64,000 bases of DNA from Ureibacillus xyleni (GTDB lineage Bacteria; Bacillota; Bacilli; Bacillales_A; Planococcaceae). The stretch is taken from positions 214,782-278,781 of the forward strand of contig NZ_OBMQ01000005.1 of assembly GCF_900217795.1 (NCBI RefSeq), in the 5' to 3' direction. Below the pieces are notes generated by a model that did no database searches, was not told the DNA's origin, and saw only the letters and a list, made by a program, of their open reading frames with translations. The position numbers and the translations under genes were made by a program. Positions within the stretch are counted from its first letter, which is position 1, and each line of letters begins with the position of its first letter. Positions 51,049 through 59,337 of the stretch are shown here, in pieces.

Positions 51049-52084
51049 TCTTTACTCCTTTTTGTAGCCATTCTAATGCTAAATCTTTTGCGAACTGGTC
51101 TTGTTCTGTTTGTACAACGTCCTGCAGTATTTCAGTACTATTAGGATAAGAAGCAATAGCATGTCCAGCTTGAGTTCGAACCCACCAAATAGGGTCGCGT
51201 AAAAGCTCTCTTAACGCTGGTAAATACTGTTGTTCTTTAACGGTACCTAATAATTTTGCCGTAAGCATTCTTTCTTCCCAAACCATTGAGTGGACTAACG
51301 GAATGAACTTATTAATATCCTGTGCATACCCAAGCTTTACTAATGCTTTGTATGATCGAATTCGTTCCTCTCCAATCGAATGTTTGAAAATATCTTCAAC
51401 TAAGTGGATATACTGCAAATTACTTGTAATATAAATAACGTCCAGAAGAGCATATTTTAATTGCGCATTGTGTTGGTGGTAATTTAAAAATAGTAAATCG
51501 AGTAATTGGTGGTTTAGCTTTAATAGGATTCCTTTATAATCACTATCAGACATAAAATTAAACTCACTAACATATTCCACAATTTTAGGGTGTTGAAATG
51601 TTGCTAAAATCCTTAACATTTGAACTTTTTCTGTTTGGGACGTTTTACGATGGTCCATACGATTTAACATAGTTGGGATTAACGATTCCATCCCTAATTC
51701 TTCGATGTAGTAGAGCGTATTCATTCTAGTACTCCATCGTCTACTAGATAAATTCTTTACGTATATATGTTTAAAATGATGATCTGCAAAATCCAGAATA
51801 TGCATTTTTACTTTTTCTTCAGTTAGCACTTCAGCATAATTTACAAATAGTTCTTCCATTGCTTGTAGATAGACTCTTTTTTTAAACGTAAAACTATTTC
51901 CAAAATACCCTTCCAACAAATAGTTGATCACGGATGGTTGCAACTTGTTTTTTACATCAGCAAGTTGGTTTTGATGCTTTATTTCAATAAATTTTCGTAT
52001 GACTAAATAACCGAGCAAACTGATTAATCCTACAAAGAGCACTAAATTGAGTATGGACAGAAATAAAATTTCTTGGTTAAACAT
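51020..52084 (-). CDS. Membrane-anchored HEAT-repeat protein
   Basis: The 354-residue protein has one N-terminal membrane helix (about residues 7-30). Helical repeats of the HEAT type follow, clearest at residues 130-190 and 250-345 (for example YLPALRELLRDPIWWVRTQAGHAIASY). HEAT arrays are protein-interaction scaffolds. Its place between a diguanylate cyclase and a glycosyltransferase, with a 29-base overlap onto the latter, suggests it links regulation to the synthase. Its ATG follows the stop of the cyclase gene directly. Confidence 0.82.
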   Translation of the reverse strand: MFNQEILFLSILNLVLFVGLISLLGYLVIRKFIEIKHQNQLADVKNKLQPSVINYLLEGYFGNSFTFKKRVYLQAMEELFVNYAEVLTEEKVKMHILDFADHHFKHIYVKNLSSRRWSTRMNTLYYIEELGMESLIPTMLNRMDHRKTSQTEKVQMLRILATFQHPKIVEYVSEFNFMSDSDYKGILLKLNHQLLDLLFLNYHQHNAQLKYALLDVIYITSNLQYIHLVEDIFKHSIGEERIRSYKALVKLGYAQDINKFIPLVHSMVWEERMLTAKLLGTVKEQQYLPALRELLRDPIWWVRTQAGHAIASYPNSTEILQDVVQTEQDQFAKDLALEWLQKGVKNENARNHLE

Positions 52085-53704
52085 TTAATTTACTCTTTTA
52101 AGAAGTCTAGTAATTCTTGCTTCTAATTCAGTTGTACTAAATGGTTTTGTTACATAATCATCTGCACCTAATTTTAGCGCGCGGGCAATATCTTCTTCCC
52201 GTTTTCTACCTGTTAGCATGAGAACAGTAAATTTGTCTGAATTTTCTCCAGCTTTCACTGCTTGTAGTACTTCTAAACCATCCATTCCTGGCATCATCCC
52301 ATCTAAAATGAGGAAGTGCTCCTCCCCATTTTGAGCAGAATCCGATTTTAAAAACGAAGGACCATCTTCATATATACCTATGTTTATATCAAGCTGTTCG
52401 TTTTGGATTCCACTAAGTAATTTACCGAGTATGGATCGAATAATAATATCATCATCTACTACTGAAATATTCAGTACTTTTTTAACTGATGGATCGATAT
52501 TCACTTTAGAACATTCTACCCGAGCTCTTCCTAAACGTTTTGCTTCATATAAGGCAGCATCGGCTTCTCTTATAGCTGTTTTAAGGGGAATGTGTAAATC
52601 GTTCACTGTATAGATTCCAGCAGAAAATGAAATTGAAAAAGGGGTGTCCTCATAAGTAAATAGTTTTTCGGAAAATTCCTCTATCAGATTAGTCAGAAGC
52701 TTTTTTACTTCATTTTCATTGGACCTTGGGAAAGTGATAATAAATTCCTCGCCGCCAATTCGGTAAACTCTATCTACATTGCGCACTTGCTCTTTCAGGA
52801 ATTGTGCAAACTCTTTTAATACAAGGTCTCCTGTTAAGTGACCATATGTATCATTTACTTTTTTGAAATGGTCTAAATCTAGAATACTTACAACAAATGC
52901 TTGGCCTGTTCTCTTATAATCCTGTAATAGTCTAGAAAAATTGTCTTCTAAAAATTTACGATTGTATACTTGTGTTAACTCATCGATTAAAACGGATTGG
53001 TCAAACATTTGTTTGCGATATAAATGCCTTTCAACACGAACTAAAAATTCATCAAGTTCGATTGGTTTTGCAATAAAATCATCTGCACCATTTTGATAGG
53101 CTTTTATTCTTGTTTCTTTATCATTATTCACACTGATGATAACTCTAGGAATGAAGTACTTTTCAATATGTTGCTGTATTTCTTTTAAGGCTTCAAATCC
53201 TAACTTTGTTGGTAGTTGATAATCGATAATTAGACAATCTGGCTTTAGTTGATAGTATTGTTCAACGGCTTTCTCAGGATCAACACTTGTAATGACCATC
53301 CAACCGTTTTCTTCTAAACTATCTTTTAATAAAATAAGCATAGAAACATCATCATCAATCACTTGGATAAGTGGTTTTTGCGGGTCTCGAGTATTGTCGT
53401 CTTCAGAAACTTCTTCTTCAAAATGTTCATATTGATAGGATAATTCAATCAGTTTGAAGAGATAATCTTTCAGTTCTTGTTTATGCCAGTTAAATTCACT
53501 TTTTTCATCTAGTTGCTCTAGTAACTTAATGGAGAGTTGAGCTAATCCATTAAGATTTAAAGTACCAGAAGTTCCTTTTAGTGAATGGAGAAAACGATAA
53601 ACTTCAGTAGATGGTATTGTTTCATATTCATTTGAATCAAACCATTTTGATAAATTTTGTTTTATATTTTGAAAAAGTAAACTTTTATACTTTTGTAGGT
53701 TCAA
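52085..53704 (-). CDS. HPt-REC-GGDEF-REC signalling protein (diguanylate cyclase)
   Basis: The 539-residue protein has an N-terminal HPt domain (LHSLKGTSG, His40), a first receiver (IIDYQLP, Asp161), a GGDEF domain with an active-type GGEEF (about 317-321) and a second receiver (ILDGMMPG, Asp468). An RNVD inhibitory-site motif lies five residues before GGEEF, so product feedback is likely. It should make cyclic di-GMP from GTP under phosphorelay control. An ATG at 53722 is in frame, but AAAGGTGG lies after it and points to the TTG at 53704, which gives MNLQKYKSLL. It is the first gene of the five-gene operon. Confidence 0.92.
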   Translation of the reverse strand: MNLQKYKSLLFQNIKQNLSKWFDSNEYETIPSTEVYRFLHSLKGTSGTLNLNGLAQLSIKLLEQLDEKSEFNWHKQELKDYLFKLIELSYQYEHFEEEVSEDDNTRDPQKPLIQVIDDDVSMLILLKDSLEENGWMVITSVDPEKAVEQYYQLKPDCLIIDYQLPTKLGFEALKEIQQHIEKYFIPRVIISVNNDKETRIKAYQNGADDFIAKPIELDEFLVRVERHLYRKQMFDQSVLIDELTQVYNRKFLEDNFSRLLQDYKRTGQAFVVSILDLDHFKKVNDTYGHLTGDLVLKEFAQFLKEQVRNVDRVYRIGGEEFIITFPRSNENEVKKLLTNLIEEFSEKLFTYEDTPFSISFSAGIYTVNDLHIPLKTAIREADAALYEAKRLGRARVECSKVNIDPSVKKVLNISVVDDDIIIRSILGKLLSGIQNEQLDINIGIYEDGPSFLKSDSAQNGEEHFLILDGMMPGMDGLEVLQAVKAGENSDKFTVLMLTGRKREEDIARALKLGADDYVTKPFSTTELEARITRLLKRVN

Positions 53705-53834
53705 GGTAATTCCACCTTTCATTCATAAAGGTACTAAATTAATTTTACAACATTTATAAAGAACTATCATGAAGTAAAATTTTCTTGTTTTGATACTTAA
53801 ATCATATCGTTTATTTTGATTTTTGCTATATAAA

Positions 53835-53869
53835 AAAAGAGTAGAATGTTAACTTTTTTCTACTCTTTT
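53835..53869. terminator. Terminator downstream of the GNAT (YhcX-like) gene
   Basis: A perfect 11-pair stem, AAAAGAGTAGA/TCTACTCTTTT, has an A run on its left, which reads as a T run on the minus strand. It ends the nitrilase-GNAT transcript and isolates the next minus-strand operon. Confidence 0.88.
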
Positions 53870-53911
53870 CATAGTGTTTATTATTCGTTTACATTTTTTG
53901 TTACTAAAACG

Positions 53912-54574
53912 TTACTTTAACGGATTTTTCCATTCCATTAGAACGCCAAAATTTTGCGATTCTTCGTCGTCTAAATAATTTTCCACGACTGCAATAGGCA
54001 ATCTACCACACCGTAATAAAAATGAAATAACGGAATCATGTAATTCTCCGCGCATCACCTTTTCAACATATTCGTTAGCTGTCATATTTGCTGAGTGTTT
54101 ATGATATCCCGGTATTCGTCCACCCCCAAGCAATCTGTCTAGCCCTTTATTAATGACAACATGGTACATTGCTTGCATCATGATTTTGCCAAGCCCAAGT
54201 GAACGATAACTTGGACGAACACTAATATCAACTATATAAAGTGTATTACCCTTTGGATCGTGGTTTGTAATATACCCAGAGTCGGTTGCTTCAGCCCAAG
54301 AGTGAGCTGGATGGGCGGGGTCAAATTGTACGCATAGCCCTGTTAATGAGCTAACAACCTTTCCGTCTATCTCTATGCATAGAGCACCTTCTGGAAATAA
54401 GGTAACGTGATTCGTTAACTGTTCTTTATTCCACCATAATTCTTGTGGAAAAGGAGGGGGGAAACATTCAGATTGTATCTCAATTAAGTCATCGAAATCT
54501 TCTTTCGTGTAGTTCCGAATTGTAATATGAACTGGTTTACCTTGCTCAAACAACAGCTGCTCACTGCGATACAT
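53912..54574 (-). CDS. GNAT acetyltransferase, homologous to the N-terminal half of YhcX
   Basis: The 220-residue protein has a GNAT domain with VRPSYRSLGLGKIMMQAMYHV (acetyl-CoA site) and the characteristic DSGYITNHDPKG and GGRIPGYHKHSANMTANEYVE segments. These match the N-terminal half of the B. subtilis YhcX fusion protein. It lies 22 bases downstream of the nitrilase gene, which corresponds to the other half. The substrate is unknown. AAAGGAG precedes the ATG by 7 bases. Confidence 0.88.
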   Translation of the reverse strand: MYRSEQLLFEQGKPVHITIRNYTKEDFDDLIEIQSECFPPPFPQELWWNKEQLTNHVTLFPEGALCIEIDGKVVSSLTGLCVQFDPAHPAHSWAEATDSGYITNHDPKGNTLYIVDISVRPSYRSLGLGKIMMQAMYHVVINKGLDRLLGGGRIPGYHKHSANMTANEYVEKVMRGELHDSVISFLLRCGRLPIAVVENYLDDEESQNFGVLMEWKNPLK

Positions 54575-54596
54575 AGTAAAGCTCCTTTCGAATTAT

Positions 54597-55454
54597 CTAC
54601 TCCCAATCAGTGTATAAATCTACTCGTCTATCACGCCATGTCGTAACAGAACCTTTTTCACGTACCTTGTATAAAAGCTCTAAATCAAGGTCAGCTGTTA
54701 CAAGCATATCATTGTTAATTTCGCCCTCAGCTAAAAGCCCTTTAGGAGGGAATGGAACATCATTTGGTGTAATAATTGCTGCCTGACCAAAGTTTGCACG
54801 CATAAAGTCGACGGTAGGTAATGCGCCCACTGTTCCTGTAAGTACTACATATACTTGATTTTCAATTGCGCGGGCATGGCTTGTATAGCGTACACGATGG
54901 AAGCCATGACGGTCATCCGTGCACGATGGACAGAAGATGACATCGGCACCGCGAGCTTTTGCCATACGAACGATTTCAGGAAATTCAATATCATAACAAG
55001 TAAGTATCGCGATTTTCCCTTTATCCGTTTCAAAAATGTTTAAACCATCGCCACGAGACATATTCCATTCATTCACTTCTGTTGGTGTAATGTGGATTTT
55101 ATCTTGTGTTCCAATTTTTCCATCTGGATAGAATAGATGCGCGGTATTTCGTAATTTGCCTTCAACTTCGATTACATGAGTACCTGCAATAATATGAACG
55201 TTATATTTTTTAGCAAGTGTAGTAAATAAATTGCGATATTGCTCAGTGAAAGTTGGCAAGTCATTAATTGTTAATGCCTCTCCGTTTTCGCCTTTAATTG
55301 ATAATAATTGGGTAGTAAAAAATTCGGGGTATAAAACAAACTCTGTATCGAATTCTAAAGCTGCTTTTAAATAGTGCTCACATTGCAGTGCAAAGTCCTC
55401 AAAAGAATCGATTGTATGTAAATGATATTGAATAGCTGAAACTCGTAATTTCAT
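54597..55454 (-). CDS. Carbon-nitrogen hydrolase (nitrilase superfamily)
   Basis: The 285-residue protein has the nitrilase triad in order: Glu in VLYPEFF, Lys in QDKIHITPTE and Cys in ILTCYDIEFPE. RAIENQVYVVLTG follows, as in the omega-amidase/YhcX branch. It hydrolyses an amide or nitrile C-N bond; the substrate cannot be read. It is the promoter-proximal gene of a two-gene unit with the GNAT gene. AGGAGG precedes its ATG. Confidence 0.9.
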   Translation of the reverse strand: MKLRVSAIQYHLHTIDSFEDFALQCEHYLKAALEFDTEFVLYPEFFTTQLLSIKGENGEALTINDLPTFTEQYRNLFTTLAKKYNVHIIAGTHVIEVEGKLRNTAHLFYPDGKIGTQDKIHITPTEVNEWNMSRGDGLNIFETDKGKIAILTCYDIEFPEIVRMAKARGADVIFCPSCTDDRHGFHRVRYTSHARAIENQVYVVLTGTVGALPTVDFMRANFGQAAIITPNDVPFPPKGLLAEGEINNDMLVTADLDLELLYKVREKGSVTTWRDRRVDLYTDWE

Positions 55455-55530
55455 AGGGAAAATCCTCCTGTTTCTAATATTTTCTATATAGTAGCATACA
55501 TAACTTCAGTGAGAAAAAACAAAGGCATTA

Positions 55531-55545
55531 TGAAAATAATTCTCA
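55531..55545. promoter_or_regulatory. Fur-box-like palindrome
   Basis: TGAAAATAATTCTCA matches the 7-1-7 Fur consensus TGATAATNATTATCA at 12 of 14 defined positions. It lies in the 162-base divergent gap, 72 bases before the ABC exporter gene and 77 bases before the nitrilase gene on the other strand. Control of either side by Fur or a relative is possible. Confidence 0.4.
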
Positions 55546-55616
55546 TTTAACTATTGAGAAATAAAATCAATAAGAGTAGTATTTCTAACAGATAAAAAGA
55601 ACATGAGGTGCATTGA

Positions 55617-57356
55617 ATGAAGGCTGCGTGGAAGCTAAGAAAATATTTAAGTCCATACATCTTCTTTGCCATACTTGCTCCATCAATGATGATTCTTGAG
55701 GTTGTGATGGATTTAGTACAACCGACCATATTACAGAAAATTATTGATAATGGAATTGCAAATGGTGATGAAAAATATATCATGAGCATGTTTGCATTAA
55801 TGATTTTAGCTGCTTTTTTAGGTCTAATTGGAGGGATCGGGTGCTCCACATATGCGACAAAAACGGCAGTTAACTTTGCAACAGATATTCGACAAGAGTT
55901 ATATGAAACAATCACTCGTTTTTCGGAACGCAATAAAGATCACTTTACATTAGGGAAACTAATAACTAACTTAACAATGGATGTAGAGACGTTGCAGCGA
56001 GCAATTATCATGTTGTTAAAAGTATTCGTTCGTGGACCATTAATGTTTATTGGTGCCATTATTTTTGTATACATAACGGCGCGAGAACTGTTTTCTGTTC
56101 TTCTATATGTGGTGCCGCTACTTGCCATTAGTGTCATTGTCTTAACTCAATTAACGGGTAAATTTTTCAGAAAAGTACAAGAAGCTGTGGACATTATGAA
56201 CACAAAAGTACAGGAAAACCTGGCGGGAATACGGGTAATTAAGGCGTTTAACCGTAAAACTTATCAAATGAAGCAATTTCTTGAAGTGAACGGACTTTTA
56301 ACAAAGCGTAATATTACAGCAGAACAAGTGGTAGCAGTACTAATGCCATTAACCGCTTTAATTGTGAATATGGGTCTTGTCTATGCGCTATGGATTGGAG
56401 CTATTAAAGTTGACAATAACACACTTGAAGTAGGGGTGATTTTAGCCTTCATCAACTATTTAATGATGATTATGAACGGATTAATGAGTTCTAGTAATGT
56501 CTTAATTCAAATTGCACGTGCAATCCCGAGTGCTGAACGAATTGTCACTGTCCTTGAAGAACCGAATGATATCCTTAATCCAGCTGAACCGATGAAAACA
56601 AAGCTCCGCGGAGAAGTAGAATTTAAAAACGTTAGTTTCTCTTATACGAAGCAAGGGGAGCCGGTATTAAAAAACATCTCTTTCCAAGCAAAAGCTGGAG
56701 AAACGATTGGGATTATTGGGATGACAGGTAGTGGGAAATCAACCATGATGAAATTACTTCCTCGTATTTTTGATGTAGACGAAGGGGAAGTATTAATTGA
56801 TCGCCAACCAATTCAAAACTATGATTTACAGATTTTAAGACAATCGATTGGCTATGCACCTCAAAAAGCTGCTCTTTTTTCCATGTCAATTGAAGAAAAC
56901 TTAAAATATGGCAAATCAGATGCCAATGTAAATGAAATAAATGTAGCATTGGAAGCTTCGTGCGCTGCAGAATTTGTAGAAAAGCTATCGGAACAAGAAC
57001 AGCATGTATTAACACAAGGAGCTACGAATTTGTCGGGGGGCCAAAAACAACGATTAGCAATGGCCCGTAGCTTTATTCGTAAGCCAGCAATTTTAATTTT
57101 AGATGATACCACTTCAGCAGTTGACGCAATCTCTGAAAAGAAAATCCAACAGGCAATTACAACAAACTTTCCAAATAGTACAAAGTTTATCGTTTCTTCA
57201 AAAGTATCTTCTATTAAAAATGCGGATCAGATTCTCGTCATTGATGATGGTCATTTAATTGCTTCTGGTACCCATGATGATTTACTAAAGTCTTGTGAGC
57301 ATTATAAAGAAATCGTTGAAACACAAGTGGAGAAAGGAGGCGTACTTAATGACTAA
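55617..57356 (+). CDS. Heterodimeric ABC exporter half, degenerate ATPase subunit
   Basis: The 579-residue half-transporter has six membrane helices (residues about 15-310) and an ATPase domain with Walker A GMTGSGKST and signature LSGGQKQR. Its Walker B reads ILILDDTTSAVD, with Asp in place of the catalytic Glu, and the switch histidine of the usual AHR motif is replaced (FIVSSKVSSI). Both features mark the non-hydrolysing side of heterodimeric exporters such as BmrC/BmrD or YfiB/YfiC. It overlaps the partner gene by 8 bases. A multidrug or lipid-like substrate is likely but unproven. Confidence 0.9.
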   Translation: MKAAWKLRKYLSPYIFFAILAPSMMILEVVMDLVQPTILQKIIDNGIANGDEKYIMSMFALMILAAFLGLIGGIGCSTYATKTAVNFATDIRQELYETITRFSERNKDHFTLGKLITNLTMDVETLQRAIIMLLKVFVRGPLMFIGAIIFVYITARELFSVLLYVVPLLAISVIVLTQLTGKFFRKVQEAVDIMNTKVQENLAGIRVIKAFNRKTYQMKQFLEVNGLLTKRNITAEQVVAVLMPLTALIVNMGLVYALWIGAIKVDNNTLEVGVILAFINYLMMIMNGLMSSSNVLIQIARAIPSAERIVTVLEEPNDILNPAEPMKTKLRGEVEFKNVSFSYTKQGEPVLKNISFQAKAGETIGIIGMTGSGKSTMMKLLPRIFDVDEGEVLIDRQPIQNYDLQILRQSIGYAPQKAALFSMSIEENLKYGKSDANVNEINVALEASCAAEFVEKLSEQEQHVLTQGATNLSGGQKQRLAMARSFIRKPAILILDDTTSAVDAISEKKIQQAITTNFPNSTKFIVSSKVSSIKNADQILVIDDGHLIASGTHDDLLKSCEHYKEIVETQVEKGGVLND

Positions 57357-59154
57357 TGAAGCAAAGTCGACAAGAACCGGCTTAGAACGGGGACATGGTT
57401 TTAAAGGTCCAGTGGTCAAACCAAATAACCAAAAAGCTGCTTTAAGCCGTATTTGGAGCTACCTTCAATTGCAACCAACAGGCATTATATTTGCGACATT
57501 ATTCGTTATTGTCTCTTCCATTCTTAGCTTATTAGGTCCATTATTTATTGGAATCATCATAGATCAGTATATAATTCCTAGCGATTTATCCGGTACGGTT
57601 AGGATGTTAATCATACTTGCATTTATTTATTTAGGATCATCCGTCTTTTCATGGTTACAAACATTTGTTATGGTACGTGTTTCATTAAATACAATTCAAC
57701 GACTTCGAAAAGAACTTTTCGAAAAAATTCAAATGCTCCCTCTTTTTATTTTTGATAAACGTCAACAGGGGGATTTAATGAGCCGTATGACAAATGATGT
57801 GGATAATTTACATTTGGCCTTATCTCAAAGCGTTATTCAAATCGTTTCATCACTATTTACAATCATTGGGACTGCAGTTGCGATGTTTTATTTAAACTGG
57901 ATGTTAGCCATTGTATCGCTGATTATCATTCCGCTTGTTGTCTATGCAACGAAAAAAATAATTAAAAGAAGTAGCGTGAACTATAAGGCGAGACAAGGAG
58001 ATTTAGGAGAGTTAAATGGCTATATAGAAGAAAACATTTCAAATGCTAATATTATTACGTTATTCGGAAAAGAAGATGAGACAATCGCGCAATTTAAAAA
58101 GACCAATGAACGTTTGCGAACATCGGCTTTAAAAGCAGAGACGGTATCAGGCTATTTGCCACCAATTAATAACTTTATGAATAACATAGGAATTGGCTTC
58201 ATTATTGGGAGTGGGGCATTGTTATCTGTAAATGGACTTGTAACGGTAGGTGTCATTGCGTCATTTGTAACCTACTCAAGACAATTCTTCCGGCCAATTA
58301 ATCAATTGTCGAATTTACTCAATACATTCCAATCCGCCATTGCAGGTGCTGAGCGCGTATTTGAAATACTTGATGAGCAGGAAGAAGTAAAGGACGTACC
58401 GAATGCCATCGTAAAAGATCGATACGATGGTGATGTTGCTTTCCATTCTGTCGGTTTTTACTATAACGAAAATAAGCCAGTTCTCAATAATATTTCGTTT
58501 CATGCAAAAGCAGGAGAAACGATAGCTCTTGTAGGTCCAACTGGTTCGGGTAAAACAACAATTATCCAACTATTAAATCGGTTTTATGATGCAAAGCAAG
58601 GCCATATTACGATTGATGGTGAAGATACTACATCGTATCAGTTGGAAAACTTACGCAATCATATAGGTGTTGTTTTACAAGACACCTACTTGTTTTCAGG
58701 TACTGTTCGGGAAAATATTCGTTATGGAAAACTAAGTGCAACAGACGAGCAAGTAGAAAATGCGGCAAAAATTGCTTATGCTCACAATTTTATTAAATAT
58801 TTGCCACATGGATACGATACGATGCTAGTTTCAGGCGGCATGAATTTAAGTCAAGGTCAACGTCAGCTAATTGCGATTGCTCGGGTGATATTAGAAGATC
58901 CAGATATCTTAATTTTAGACGAGGCTACATCAAGTGTTGATACAATGACAGAAGTACACATACAAAAAGGGTTAAACAACTTAATGAAAGGTCGAACTAG
59001 TTTTGTGATAGCCCATCGTCTTAAAACGATTGAGAACGCCGATCAAATATTAGTAATTAAAGACGGTGCTATACTTGAACAAGGCAACCACGAAAGTTTA
59101 ATGAGTAAAAACGGATTTTATGCTAACCTTCAAAATCAATTACAAATTCAATAA
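57349..59154 (+). CDS. Heterodimeric ABC exporter half, catalytic ATPase subunit
   Basis: The 601-residue partner has an N-terminal basic extension, six membrane helices and an ATPase with Walker A GPTGSGKTT, Walker B LILDEATSSVD (catalytic Glu present) and switch histidine in VIAHRLKTI. Its signature is LSQGQ instead of LSGGQ. So the good ATP site forms from its Walker motifs and the LSGGQ of the partner. An open frame extends upstream, but AAAGGAGG selects the ATG at 57349. A terminator follows. Confidence 0.92.
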   Translation: MTNEAKSTRTGLERGHGFKGPVVKPNNQKAALSRIWSYLQLQPTGIIFATLFVIVSSILSLLGPLFIGIIIDQYIIPSDLSGTVRMLIILAFIYLGSSVFSWLQTFVMVRVSLNTIQRLRKELFEKIQMLPLFIFDKRQQGDLMSRMTNDVDNLHLALSQSVIQIVSSLFTIIGTAVAMFYLNWMLAIVSLIIIPLVVYATKKIIKRSSVNYKARQGDLGELNGYIEENISNANIITLFGKEDETIAQFKKTNERLRTSALKAETVSGYLPPINNFMNNIGIGFIIGSGALLSVNGLVTVGVIASFVTYSRQFFRPINQLSNLLNTFQSAIAGAERVFEILDEQEEVKDVPNAIVKDRYDGDVAFHSVGFYYNENKPVLNNISFHAKAGETIALVGPTGSGKTTIIQLLNRFYDAKQGHITIDGEDTTSYQLENLRNHIGVVLQDTYLFSGTVRENIRYGKLSATDEQVENAAKIAYAHNFIKYLPHGYDTMLVSGGMNLSQGQRQLIAIARVILEDPDILILDEATSSVDTMTEVHIQKGLNNLMKGRTSFVIAHRLKTIENADQILVIKDGAILEQGNHESLMSKNGFYANLQNQLQIQ

Positions 59155-59162
59155 AATATTTT

Positions 59163-59198
59163 ACTGTCCATTTGTAAAAGAGTGGACAGTTTTTATTT
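59163..59198 (+). terminator. Intrinsic terminator after the ABC exporter genes
   Basis: ACTGTCCA and TGGACAGT form a perfect 8-pair stem, followed by TTTTTATTTTA. Confidence 0.9.
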
Positions 59199-59253
59199 TA
59201 CCTATCTACTATTTTCGGCACTTTGTCCAACATATGACATTAAGTGGAGGTTC

Positions 59254-59282
59254 ATATATTTGTTTGTAGAATACGCATACTA
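59254..59282 (+). promoter_or_regulatory. Putative forespore (sigma-G type) promoter for cwlD
   Basis: CATACTA (59276-59282) fits the sigma-F/G -10 consensus CATNHTA. ATATA (59254-59258) fits four of five -35 positions at a 17-base spacing. Transcription would start about 45 bases before the cwlD start. An inverted repeat, ATACGCA/TGCGTAT (59271-59277 with 59294-59300), overlaps it. Confidence 0.45.
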
Positions 59283-59337
59283 GTCCCCAATTTTGCGTAT
59301 AGTAGTGCAAAAGGTTGCTAAAGGCGGTGTAATAGTT

